This document shows positions 8,431 through 17,242 of a DNA stretch of 64,000 nt, piece after piece. Origin of the DNA: Flavobacterium arcticum (lineage in GTDB: Bacteria > Bacteroidota > Bacteroidia > Flavobacteriales > Flavobacteriaceae). Location of the stretch: positions 1,905,001 through 1,969,000 of the forward strand of contig NZ_CP031188.1 in NCBI RefSeq assembly GCF_003344925.1, given 5' to 3'. Position numbers and translations under genes: made by a program. Numbering within the stretch: position 1 is the first letter of the stretch; each line of letters opens with the position of its first letter. The notes under the pieces were generated by a model, which worked only from the letters and a program-made list of their open reading frames with translations, did not search any database and was not told the DNA's origin.

Positions 8431-9450
8431 ATGTTTAAAAACGGTTATCTTTATCTTCTTTTGTTTACTAGTACTTTGTCTTTTAGTCAGATAGGGGGGA
8501 AGTCTACTTACCAGTTTTTGAGCCTTGTTACCTCTCCGCGTCAAGCAGCACTAGGCGGAAAACTTATTACACTTCATGATTATGATGTAAATCAGGCAAT
8601 ATATAACCCTGCAACTATAAATCCTGAGATGGATAATCATCTTTCTGTAAACTATGGTAGTTATTTTGGCGAGGTTACTTATGGTACAGCAGCTTATGCT
8701 TATACCTACGATAGACACGTACAAACTTTTCATGCTGGAGTAAGCTATGTAAACTATGGTACTTTTGAAGGACGAGATGAAGCAGGACTATTAACAGGTG
8801 ATTTTACAGGAAGCGAAATAGCACTTTCTTTTGGTTATGCCTATAATATACCATGGACAGATATTTATGTAGGAGCTAATGCCAAAATGATATCTTCTAC
8901 ATTAGAGAGTTATAATTCTTTCGGAGGAGCTATAGACTTAGGAGCATTATACATAGATGAAGATAATGATATTAATATCGCTCTTGCTATACGTAATGTG
9001 GGTACACAGTTTACTACTTATGCAGGACTTCAAGAGAAATTACCGTTAGAAATTATAGCAGGTATATCGCAAGAAGTAGAAAATGTACCAATACGTTGGC
9101 ACATAACCTTAGAGAACTTACAGCAATGGAATATTGCTTTTTCTAATCCAAACCGAGCAGAACAAAGTATAGATGGTAGCACCGAGGAAGAAAAAGTATC
9201 TTTTGTAAATAATGCTTTGCGTCACCTTATTATGGGTGCAGAACTTTTCCCTGGGAAGAGTTTTAATCTTAGAGTAGGTTATAATTTTAGAAGAGGAGAA
9301 GAGTTACGAATAGAAGAACAACGAAATTTTTCGGGCATCTCTGTTGGTATGGGATTACGATTTAATAATATGCGATTTGATTATTCTTATTCTAGATATA
9401 CGCTTGCTGCTAATACTAGCTTATTCGGATTAATGATAAACCTTCAATAA
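8431..9450 (+). CDS. porQ: Type IX secretion system protein PorQ
   Basis: Counting from the ATG before MFKNGYLYLLLF, the protein has 339 residues with a signal peptide ending near FSFSQ-like TLSFSQ; an upstream in-frame ATG at 8407 would put extra residues before the signal. The mature protein begins GGKSTYQFLSL followed by SPRQAALGG, the characteristic start of PorQ, and continues as an outer membrane beta-barrel of the PorV/FadL-like type ending in an aromatic strand. PorQ is needed for T9SS function and works with PorU, PorV and PorZ in handling cargo at the cell surface. It lies directly upstream of cmk, an arrangement I recognise from other Flavobacteriia. Confidence 0.85.
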   Translation: MFKNGYLYLLLFTSTLSFSQIGGKSTYQFLSLVTSPRQAALGGKLITLHDYDVNQAIYNPATINPEMDNHLSVNYGSYFGEVTYGTAAYAYTYDRHVQTFHAGVSYVNYGTFEGRDEAGLLTGDFTGSEIALSFGYAYNIPWTDIYVGANAKMISSTLESYNSFGGAIDLGALYIDEDNDINIALAIRNVGTQFTTYAGLQEKLPLEIIAGISQEVENVPIRWHITLENLQQWNIAFSNPNRAEQSIDGSTEEEKVSFVNNALRHLIMGAELFPGKSFNLRVGYNFRRGEELRIEEQRNFSGISVGMGLRFNNMRFDYSYSRYTLAANTSLFGLMINLQ

Positions 9451-9458
9451 AGATAGTT

Positions 9459-10145
9459 TTGGATAAAAAAATTACTATTGCCATAGACGGCTTTTCTTCT
9501 ACAGGAAAAAGTACTCTTGCTAAGCAACTAGCAAAACACCTTGGTTATGTATATGTAGATACTGGTGCTATGTATCGTGCTGTTACTTACTATGCCATGC
9601 AAAAAGGATATATAGATGATACTCATTTTGATAAAACAGCATTAATAAAAGACTTACCAAATATTAATCTTCGTTTTTCTTTTAATTCTGAATTGGGTTT
9701 TGCCGAAATGTATCTTAATGGTGAAAATGTAGAAAAAGTAATACGCACACTAGAGGTTTCTAATAAAGTGAGCCGTGTTGCCGAAGTATCTGAAGTAAGA
9801 GCGAAATTAGTGGAACAACAGCAAGAAATGGGAGCTGATAAAGGAGTTGTTATGGATGGTCGCGACATAGGTACTGTTGTGTTCCCTAATGCAGAGTTAA
9901 AGCTCTATATGACGGCTAGTGCTATAACCCGTGCACAAAGGCGCTATGATGAGCTTATAGCAAAAGGAGATACTGTAACTTATGAGCAGGTGTTAAAAAA
10001 TGTAGAAGAGCGCGATCGTATAGATTCTAGTAGAGAAGATTCTCCATTAGTAAAAGCAGATGATGCGATAGCAATAGATAACTCTAAACTTACAATACAA
10101 GAACAATTTGACAAAGTACTGCGACTTGTTGCGGATGTATGCTAA
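9459..10145 (+). CDS. cmk: (d)CMP kinase
   Basis: This 228-residue protein phosphorylates CMP and dCMP with ATP. The P-loop GFSSTGKS is at 11-18, followed by the family motif DTGAMYRAVTYYA; the GRDIGTVVFPNA motif and the lid region RRYDEL are present. The reading frame starts at a TTG eight bases after the porQ stop, since no ATG lies before the essential first strand (KKITIAIDG). The short spacing indicates co-transcription with porQ. The length is standard for the family. Confidence 0.95.
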   Translation: MDKKITIAIDGFSSTGKSTLAKQLAKHLGYVYVDTGAMYRAVTYYAMQKGYIDDTHFDKTALIKDLPNINLRFSFNSELGFAEMYLNGENVEKVIRTLEVSNKVSRVAEVSEVRAKLVEQQQEMGADKGVVMDGRDIGTVVFPNAELKLYMTASAITRAQRRYDELIAKGDTVTYEQVLKNVEERDRIDSSREDSPLVKADDAIAIDNSKLTIQEQFDKVLRLVADVC

Positions 10146-10232
10146 ACTTTTAACGCATCATTACTTTAAAAATCAAATTTTATTGATAGTTTTACCACCG
10201 TTAATAAAACGTTAATTTAACTATAGCTTTTT

Positions 10233-11606
10233 ATGGGGATTAAAAACCGCCTCGTTGCCATGAGTTTTCTTCAGTTTTTTGTATGGGGAGCTTGGCTTAT
10301 AACCATTGCTAATTACTGGTTCGGTACAAAACAATGGGAAGGCACTCAGTTTGGTTTAGTGTTTGGCACTATGGGTATTGCTTCTATATTTATGCCTACG
10401 CTTACAGGTATTATAGCCGACAGATGGGTAAATGCCGAGAAACTTTATGGAATACTACATCTTTTATATGCAGCGATATTATTTTACCTTCCGCAGGTAA
10501 ATGATCCTACTACTTTTATATATATAATGCTTGTAGCCATGTGTTTTTATATGCCTACTATTGCACTTAGCAATTCTATATCTTATAATGCACTCAAAAA
10601 TAATGATTATGATGTAGTAAAATCTTTTCCACCCATACGAGTTTGGGGTACTATAGGTTTTATTGCAGCTATGTGGATTACTAACTTAACAGGTAATAAA
10701 GCTACTGATTATCAATTTTACATTGCTGGGCTTGCTGCTATAGGGTTAGGGTTATATGCCTTTACCTTACCAAAATGTAAACCACAGAATACTAAAACTG
10801 ATGCTTCGTTATCTGAAGCATTAGGCTTAGAAGCATTTAAACTTTTTGGGGTATATAAAATAGCTTTGTTTTTAATATTCTCTATGTTTCTTGGGGCAGC
10901 CTTACAGCTAACCAATGCTTATGGCGATGTTTTTTTAGATGAATTTAAATTTTTCCCTAAATATGCTGATTCTTTTGTAGTAGAATATTCTACTATTATA
11001 ATGTCTATATCTCAAGTATCAGAAACCTTGTTTATACTTGCTATTCCTTTTTTCTTAAAGCGCTTTGGTATTAAGCAAGTAATGCTTATTAGTATGTTAG
11101 CTTGGGTATTACGCTTTGCGTTATTTGCTTATGGCGACCCTGTTACAGGATTGTGGATGATTGTACTTTCATGTGTTGTATATGGCATGGCTTTCGATTT
11201 TTTCAATATTTCTGGCTCACTATTTATAGAAACAACTACTTCTGCTAAAATCCGTTCTTCGGCGCAAGGTTTATTTATGATGATGACCAATGGTTTTGGA
11301 GCGATATTAGGAAGTTTTACGTCAGGATGGATGATTGATAAATATTTTACTAAATCATTTACTAGTACAGAAAATTTATCTCAATTTTTAGAAACAGAAA
11401 CTTCAAACCCAAAAATGCTTGAATTTGTAAAAGAAAATGGTGTTGAGGTTGCCGCAGATGGTACTTTTAGTAATGTGATAATGATGAAAGACTGGCACAA
11501 TATATGGTTGTCGTTTGCACTATATGCTTTGGTAATCGCTATTGCGTTTGCTATATTGTTTAAACATAAACACGATCCTAAAGCTGTAGAGGCTGTTAGT
11601 CATTAA
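10233..11606 (+). CDS. MFS transporter, nucleoside permease (NupG)-like
   Basis: This 457-residue membrane protein has about 12 hydrophobic segments. It matches the nucleoside:H+ symporter branch of the MFS, with an N-terminal SFLQFFVWGAWL segment, a GIIADRWVNAEK loop after TM2, and the FPPIRVWGTIGFI segment in TM4-5. Nucleoside uptake is the family function; specificity cannot be read. It is 87 bases downstream of cmk, which acts on nucleotides, so a salvage link is possible but the genes may not share a transcript. A strong bidirectional hairpin follows. Confidence 0.82.
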   Translation: MGIKNRLVAMSFLQFFVWGAWLITIANYWFGTKQWEGTQFGLVFGTMGIASIFMPTLTGIIADRWVNAEKLYGILHLLYAAILFYLPQVNDPTTFIYIMLVAMCFYMPTIALSNSISYNALKNNDYDVVKSFPPIRVWGTIGFIAAMWITNLTGNKATDYQFYIAGLAAIGLGLYAFTLPKCKPQNTKTDASLSEALGLEAFKLFGVYKIALFLIFSMFLGAALQLTNAYGDVFLDEFKFFPKYADSFVVEYSTIIMSISQVSETLFILAIPFFLKRFGIKQVMLISMLAWVLRFALFAYGDPVTGLWMIVLSCVVYGMAFDFFNISGSLFIETTTSAKIRSSAQGLFMMMTNGFGAILGSFTSGWMIDKYFTKSFTSTENLSQFLETETSNPKMLEFVKENGVEVAADGTFSNVIMMKDWHNIWLSFALYALVIAIAFAILFKHKHDPKAVEAVSH

Positions 11607-11622
11607 TTATAATTAGTTGTTC

Positions 11623-11666
11623 AAAAACAGTACGCCCGAAGCATTTGCTTCGGGCGTACTGTTTTT
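11623..11666. terminator. Bidirectional terminator with a perfect 20-bp stem
   Basis: The arms 11623-11642 and 11647-11666 are perfectly complementary around an ATTT loop, with A and T runs at the ends. It lies between the convergent MFS gene and the T9SS cargo gene and can serve both. Confidence 0.92.
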
Positions 11667-11684
11667 AGGTTCGCTATTAATTAA

Positions 11685-14600
11685 CTAGCGTATCATAGAA
11701 AAGTGTCCTTTATATTCTTTACCATTTTCGCGTATTACTATAAACCAATAATCGGTAGATGGGAGGCGCGCTCCATTATATGTTCCGTCCCAACCGTTAC
11801 TGTTAGCGCCAAAACCTGTTATTATTTTGCCATAACGATCAAAAATATACACATACATATTAGGTTCTACGGTAGAAAATTTTATGCGCCATGTCTCATT
11901 TACACCATCGCCGTTTGGAGTGAAAAATTTAGGATAGGTTAGCAAGAATGTTTCTTCGGTATCTATTCCGCAATTATACTTGTCGCGCACATATACATTA
12001 TATTGCCCAGGCTCTAATCCTGTAAAAGTATTGCTGTCCTGATAGGTTATCCCATTTAATGAATATTCAAAATCTTCTGCACCTGTAGTGTTTTCCAGTA
12101 TAACGGTTATCACGTTATCATTATCAGTCCAGTCTTCAATGTTAACTTCGCTTATTTGTGGTGCTTGCGAGTTTACTACAGTTATTGTTTTGCTGGTTTC
12201 GCACCCATATTGGTTTGTTACGGTTACAGTATATTCTCCTTCTTCAATAACGGTTATACTTCGTGTTTCGGCTCCATTAGACCATGAATAACTATCATAA
12301 CCAGCATCGGCAGTAACCATTATATTTTCGTCTTCGCAAGCCGACCATATTTCTTTCATTTGTAATTCGGGTATAGCACGTACAATTATTTTAAAAGATG
12401 TTAGGGCTATACATTCTTCATTATCATTATACACAACTCGTGCAAAAATTTGTGCTATTCCTATGCTTGCGGTATAATCATTAGGTATGGGATTAATACC
12501 AAGATCGGCATCATTATAAGAATTATGGTAAGTTAGTGTAACATCATCAAGACTTTGCCCGTCAAGTATAGTATTATTATGTTCACTTAGGTCAAACGTT
12601 TCGATAGTATCGTCATTTTCGTCACACACTTCAATATCAGATGGAGCTGTTGCAGTTACTAACGAAGGAAGATCGGCTACATTAAAAGGTTGTGTGTCAA
12701 AATTTCCGCAGGGGTCATCTACTCGTACTTCATAAATTGCCGATTCGAGCCCCGCAAATATATTGTTAGTACCATTATCAATTAAAAAACTAGTATCACC
12801 GTTTTTACTAATTATTTTATAAGTAAGAGGTTCTACACCAACGGCTGTTATTTCTACATCAGCAACATCGCCAGAGCAGGTAAGACTTTTTATATTAGTT
12901 ATATTTAGATCGTCATAAAATTCAAAATCATATAATATTTCAATACATGTTTTACTATCTACACCACTACCAAAAGAGCGAAATGATTTAATAATTCTAA
13001 AACTACCAGTATTAATTAGGTTATATGTTGTAGTATTGTTTATTAACTCTAAAGAGTTTATAGTACCTAGATTACCTTCTTCATAGATAACATTTGATGT
13101 TGGATGCCCCCAAGTATCTGTATCAGGGTCAAGTAGTTTTTGTAGCCAAAATTTCACAAAGGCTACCCCGTTACTATTATGAGCTAGTGTAATATCAAAT
13201 GCACCACAATGGCGCGTTTCTTGAATATTGTTAGATATTATTTCATACCCTGTAATAACTGCATTAGTGCTAAGATCTGTACTACAGTTGGTAGTGGCAG
13301 TAAAAGTGTAGTTTCCAGAAGTGAGGTTATCCATATATAAAGAGCCATCATCTGCAATATATTCAGAAACATCAAAAGGGATTGTTTCTTCAAACTCTGG
13401 TGGTGCTACTGTCATGGTTACTGTTGATAACGAATAACCACTAGTGAGCATTATAGATCCTTTGCCCTCTGTACAGTCTGGGCGGGTAAAGGATGACAGT
13501 CCAGATGCTGCAAATTCTGGTATTACAACTTCTATAGGGTATACATTACCGCAATCGTCTATTACTTCAAATTGATATGTTCCTGGAGGTAAGCCACCTA
13601 CTTCTACATTATCATCGTCATTTATATAGTTTGAGAGGTCGTATAAAAGTGCTTCGTCAAAACCATTAGATACACTTGTTATACTACCTCCTACTAGTGC
13701 AAAATCGGCTACTACTATTTCAGTACTTCCTAAATTGTTTTCACAATCATTATTTCTTTCACTCGATATTGCTTCAATCTCTATGTCTTCAAGTTCTAAT
13801 GTTATTGTGGTACTACGTCCACACCCATCATCAGATACTGTAAACTCATAAATACCATAGGGTACAGGGTTACCTTCTCCACCATAATCAGCATGGTTTT
13901 CAATAAAGGGTTCTGGATGTGCTGCATTAAAAGTATTGGGGTCAAATTCTTCAGGATGTTCAATAAAGACTATACTACAGGGACCTACATATTTATAGAT
14001 ATCAATTATTAAAAATTTTTCTCCACAACCAGCATCGTCAAACCCTGCAGTTACAGTAAGTTTTTGACGAACTAAATTATTAGGTTGTGTATATACTGTT
14101 CCGCAGTTATCTATAATTTCTAAATCGTAATAATAATCTGTATCATAATAAAAAGGTATTATTTGTTCGATACTAAAGCCTAAAGGGTCGCCAGTAGCTG
14201 TTTGAATATATATTATTGGGTCTCCTCCTCCTACAGGGTAAACGGTATAAGTAACAGATAATGGTATTGCTAGTGGTATGTCTGGGTTTTCTGGGCTTAC
14301 ATTATGACTAGCAGTTATAAGGTCGCATGCAGGTAATTCGGTATCAGGGAAACCTGTGGCACTTATTATCATGACAGGCTCAGTAGATAATAGTGTGTGT
14401 GCCTTAACAATACCTTCGCCACAATTGTCTATAACTCTTACAGTATAAGTACCTGCGGGTAGGTTCTCAAATATATTAGATGTTTGAGCGCCTGCAGTAG
14501 TAGGGCCTGTAAGTATTTCATAGGTTTGCGGGTTACCCTGTGTTACATTTATAGTAATAACTCCATCATCGCCACAAACGGTGCTACTACTTATTACATT

Positions 14601-14990
14601 ATATAATAATGGGCTGGTTTCGTCTTCAATAATTACTTCTTCTTGATCAGTATTAGTATTGCCATTATTGGTTTGTGTGGCAATAACAAGATAAGTACCA
14701 TCTGTTAAGCTAGTAACACTAGGGGTAGTATTATTATATATAGGCGTTGTAGTGTTGGGTAATAAAAATACTTGATAATTAACGGGTGGAGTATCTGCCG
14801 CATTGGCTACAGTAAAAGATAATTGTCCGTTTCCTGGACAGGTTTCATTAGTAACAGTAACAGAAAGGTTAAAATCTTGCGCATTAATGGTATAGCAAGG
14901 TAAAAAAGCCAATAGGAGAATAGTACATAGCTTGTATAGCCTATATGCACGATCTTTTGATGATCCTGTTGGTAAGTTAAATAATGTCAT
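11685..14990 (-). CDS. T9SS type B sorting domain protein (gliding motility-associated C-terminal domain)
   Basis: This is a 1101-residue secreted protein. A signal peptide (about 1-38, ending TINAQ) is followed by a chain of Ig/SprB-repeat-like beta domains. Examples are ETCPGNGQLSF at the first domain and recurrent DxCG or NCGE strands around CGxxY/F turns. An Ig-like segment with GYDSYSWSNGAE precedes the final domain. The last 85 or so residues (from FFTPNGDGVNETW at about 1020 through DRYGKII, GWDGTYNG and a closing GHFSMIR) are the CHU_C/type B sorting domain recognised by the T9SS. Likely a cell-surface adhesin-like protein; the ligand is unknown. It is monocistronic. Confidence 0.88.
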   Translation of the reverse strand: MTLFNLPTGSSKDRAYRLYKLCTILLLAFLPCYTINAQDFNLSVTVTNETCPGNGQLSFTVANAADTPPVNYQVFLLPNTTTPIYNNTTPSVTSLTDGTYLVIATQTNNGNTNTDQEEVIIEDETSPLLYNVISSSTVCGDDGVITINVTQGNPQTYEILTGPTTAGAQTSNIFENLPAGTYTVRVIDNCGEGIVKAHTLLSTEPVMIISATGFPDTELPACDLITASHNVSPENPDIPLAIPLSVTYTVYPVGGGDPIIYIQTATGDPLGFSIEQIIPFYYDTDYYYDLEIIDNCGTVYTQPNNLVRQKLTVTAGFDDAGCGEKFLIIDIYKYVGPCSIVFIEHPEEFDPNTFNAAHPEPFIENHADYGGEGNPVPYGIYEFTVSDDGCGRSTTITLELEDIEIEAISSERNNDCENNLGSTEIVVADFALVGGSITSVSNGFDEALLYDLSNYINDDDNVEVGGLPPGTYQFEVIDDCGNVYPIEVVIPEFAASGLSSFTRPDCTEGKGSIMLTSGYSLSTVTMTVAPPEFEETIPFDVSEYIADDGSLYMDNLTSGNYTFTATTNCSTDLSTNAVITGYEIISNNIQETRHCGAFDITLAHNSNGVAFVKFWLQKLLDPDTDTWGHPTSNVIYEEGNLGTINSLELINNTTTYNLINTGSFRIIKSFRSFGSGVDSKTCIEILYDFEFYDDLNITNIKSLTCSGDVADVEITAVGVEPLTYKIISKNGDTSFLIDNGTNNIFAGLESAIYEVRVDDPCGNFDTQPFNVADLPSLVTATAPSDIEVCDENDDTIETFDLSEHNNTILDGQSLDDVTLTYHNSYNDADLGINPIPNDYTASIGIAQIFARVVYNDNEECIALTSFKIIVRAIPELQMKEIWSACEDENIMVTADAGYDSYSWSNGAETRSITVIEEGEYTVTVTNQYGCETSKTITVVNSQAPQISEVNIEDWTDNDNVITVILENTTGAEDFEYSLNGITYQDSNTFTGLEPGQYNVYVRDKYNCGIDTEETFLLTYPKFFTPNGDGVNETWRIKFSTVEPNMYVYIFDRYGKIITGFGANSNGWDGTYNGARLPSTDYWFIVIRENGKEYKGHFSMIR

Positions 14991-15167
14991 AGCAAAAATT
15001 AAGTTTATTAGCTTAATTTCAAGTTTTTTTCCAGTGGACTAATGTAATTAAAAAAAATTACATAAATACTATGTTAATTTATTTAGAATTAAAAGTTAGA
15101 TATTTAGCCTTTAATAACTTACAAACAAATATGAAACTATTATAATAAGTAAAAGGTGAGATATTTG

Positions 15168-15198
15168 TTTGTAAATCAAAAAAATAGTATTATTTTTG
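15168..15198 (+). promoter_or_regulatory. rpsA promoter
   Basis: TTTG at 15168-15171 and TATTTTTG at 15191-15198 are exactly 19 bases apart, a perfect match to the Bacteroidota sigma-A consensus. Transcription should begin near 15205, giving a leader of roughly 115 bases. Confidence 0.82.
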
Positions 15199-15254
15199 CA
15201 CTCCTTTTGGCAGATACGGTTTCCATTAGGGGTTAAATATTTTATGTAAAACAC

Positions 15255-15300
15255 TTCTGTTGTTTTCTTGCTGCTAACGAAACCTAAGAACAACACAGAA
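15255..15300 (+). promoter_or_regulatory. Structured leader hairpin upstream of rpsA
   Basis: The arms 15255-15270 and 15284-15300 (TTCTGTTGTT against AACAACACAGAA, extended by TTCTTG against CTAAGAA) can pair with small bulges around a 13-base loop. The stem ends 19 bases before the start codon of rpsA. Ribosomal protein genes are often autoregulated through such leaders, so this may be a binding site for S1; that is inference. Confidence 0.5.
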
Positions 15301-15319
15301 TACAAATTTTATATCAGCA

Positions 15320-17086
15320 ATGTCTGAAGAAACAAAAACACAAGAAGAATTTTTAGCAGAATTTAACTGGCATAACTTCGAAGAAGGTATTGATCCAGTA
15401 GATTCAACTCACCTGAAAGAATTCGAAGATCTAGTTGAAAAAACTTTTATTGACACTGACAGTGATGAGGTAGTTGATGGTACTGTTGTAAGAATTACTG
15501 ACAGAGATGCTATTGTAGATATTAACGCAAAATCGGAAGGTGTAATATCACTTAACGAATTCCGTTACAATCCAGGTCTTAAAGTTGGAGATAAAGTAGA
15601 AGTACTTATAGATATTCGTGAAGATAAGTCAGGGCAACTTGTACTTTCTCACAAAAAAGCACGTACTATTAAGGCGTGGGATAGAGTTATCAGTGCTAAC
15701 GAAACAGGAGAAATCGTTAATGGTTTTGTAAAATGCAGAACTAAAGGTGGTATGATCGTTGACGTATTTGGTATTGAAGCATTCCTTCCAGGTTCTCAAA
15801 TAGATGTTAAGCCTATTAGAGATTACGACCAGTATGTAAATAAAACTATGGAATTCAAAGTTGTGAAAATCAACCATGAATTTAAAAATGTAGTAGTTTC
15901 TCATAAAGCGCTTATTGAAGCTGATATCGAGATACAGAAAAAAGAAATTATTGGGCAGCTTGAAAAAGGACAAGTACTTGAAGGTGTTGTTAAAAACATT
16001 ACTTCTTATGGTGTGTTTATTGACCTTGGAGGTGTTGATGGACTTATCCACATTACTGACCTTTCTTGGAGTCGTATTAACCACCCAAGTGAAGTTCTTG
16101 AGCTTGACCAAAAACTTAATGTTGTTATTCTTGACTTTGATGACGAGAAAACAAGAATTCAACTGGGTCTTAAACAACTTAACGCTCACCCATGGGATGC
16201 ACTAGATGCTAACCTAGCTGTTGGTGATAAAGTTAAAGGTAAAGTAGTTGTGATTGCAGATTACGGTGCATTTATCGAAGTTGCTGAAGGTGTTGAAGGT
16301 CTTATCCACGTTTCTGAAATGTCTTGGTCTACTCACTTAAGATCTGCACAAGATTTTGTGAAAGTAGGAGATGAGGTAGAAGCTCAAATACTTACTCTAG
16401 ACAGAGATGACCGTAAGATGTCATTAGGTATCAAACAACTTTCTCAAGATCCTTGGACTGATATTACTACTAAATATCCTGTAGGTTCTAAACATTCAGG
16501 TATTGTAAGAAACTTTACAAACTTTGGTATATTCGTAGAGCTAGAAGAAGGTATCGATGGATTAATTTACATCTCTGACCTTTCTTGGACTAAGAAAATT
16601 AAACACCCAAGTGAATTTGTAAATGTTGGTGATAGTCTAGATGTTGTAGTTCTTGAACTTGATGTTGACGGACGTAAACTATCTCTTGGTCACAAACAAA
16701 CTCAGGCTAACCCTTGGGATAAGTATGAAGACTCTTTCGGTTTAGGTACTGTACATAACGGAACTATAGCTGAGATTGTTGATAAAGGTGCTACTGTTGA
16801 ATTTAACGAAGATATTGTTGCGTTTATACCAACAAGACACTTAGAGAAAGAAGACGGTAAAAAACTTAAGAAAGATGATGTTGCTGACTTCAAAGTAATC
16901 GAATTCAATAAAGAATTTAAAAGAGTAGTTGCTTCGCATACTGCAACTTTTAAAGATGAAGAAGTTAAAAATGTTAAGGCTGCACAAGAGTCTAACAGCA
17001 ATGCAAACAACGCAGAGAAAACCACTCTTGGTGATATCGATGCACTTGCAGCATTAAAAGAAAAAATGGAAAAAGGAGGTAACTAA
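15320..17086 (+). CDS. rpsA: 30S ribosomal protein S1
   Basis: This 588-residue protein has six S1 (OB-fold) RNA-binding repeats, at about 52-118, 134-199, 216-284, 301-371, 388-458 and 475-541. Repeats 3-5 show the conserved GxVxxxxxxGxFVxL/V, GLIHxSxxSW and DxxxxRxxLGxKQL elements. The N-terminus is acidic, as in other Bacteroidota S1 proteins, and the tail after repeat 6 is rich in Asn, Glu and Lys. S1 helps the ribosome bind mRNA, which matters in this phylum because Shine-Dalgarno sequences are weak. It has its own promoter, leader and terminator. Confidence 0.97.
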   Translation: MSEETKTQEEFLAEFNWHNFEEGIDPVDSTHLKEFEDLVEKTFIDTDSDEVVDGTVVRITDRDAIVDINAKSEGVISLNEFRYNPGLKVGDKVEVLIDIREDKSGQLVLSHKKARTIKAWDRVISANETGEIVNGFVKCRTKGGMIVDVFGIEAFLPGSQIDVKPIRDYDQYVNKTMEFKVVKINHEFKNVVVSHKALIEADIEIQKKEIIGQLEKGQVLEGVVKNITSYGVFIDLGGVDGLIHITDLSWSRINHPSEVLELDQKLNVVILDFDDEKTRIQLGLKQLNAHPWDALDANLAVGDKVKGKVVVIADYGAFIEVAEGVEGLIHVSEMSWSTHLRSAQDFVKVGDEVEAQILTLDRDDRKMSLGIKQLSQDPWTDITTKYPVGSKHSGIVRNFTNFGIFVELEEGIDGLIYISDLSWTKKIKHPSEFVNVGDSLDVVVLELDVDGRKLSLGHKQTQANPWDKYEDSFGLGTVHNGTIAEIVDKGATVEFNEDIVAFIPTRHLEKEDGKKLKKDDVADFKVIEFNKEFKRVVASHTATFKDEEVKNVKAAQESNSNANNAEKTTLGDIDALAALKEKMEKGGN

Positions 17087-17111
17087 TCCTAATTCATTTT
17101 TAGATATAAAG

Positions 17112-17138
17112 AAGCCCTCACAATTGTGAGGGCTTTTT
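17112..17138 (+). terminator. Rho-independent terminator after rpsA
   Basis: AAGCCCTCAC and GTGAGGGCTT form a 10-bp perfect stem with an AATT loop and a T run. Confidence 0.92.
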
Positions 17139-17242
17139 GTTTATATTTCTTTAAATTTTAAAGAAGTAAGAATATTGTGTAACAATCTGTACGAACAAGT
17201 GTCTTTATATAGTTGTATTAAGAATTTAAAAAATTAAGATAT

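Larger units (their letters stand above)
14991..15319. other. Intergenic region upstream of rpsA
   Basis: This 329-base AT-rich region lies between two divergent genes. It holds the rpsA promoter (15168-15198) and a structured leader hairpin (15255-15300). A 64-codon minus-strand open frame here has no family features and overlaps the leader, so I do not call it a gene. I see no clear promoter for the minus-strand cargo gene. Confidence 0.7.

Noticed and set aside
15111-15305. 64-codon minus-strand open frame upstream of rpsA
   Set aside because: It overlaps the rpsA promoter and leader, has no family motif, and its composition is that of AT-rich noncoding DNA.
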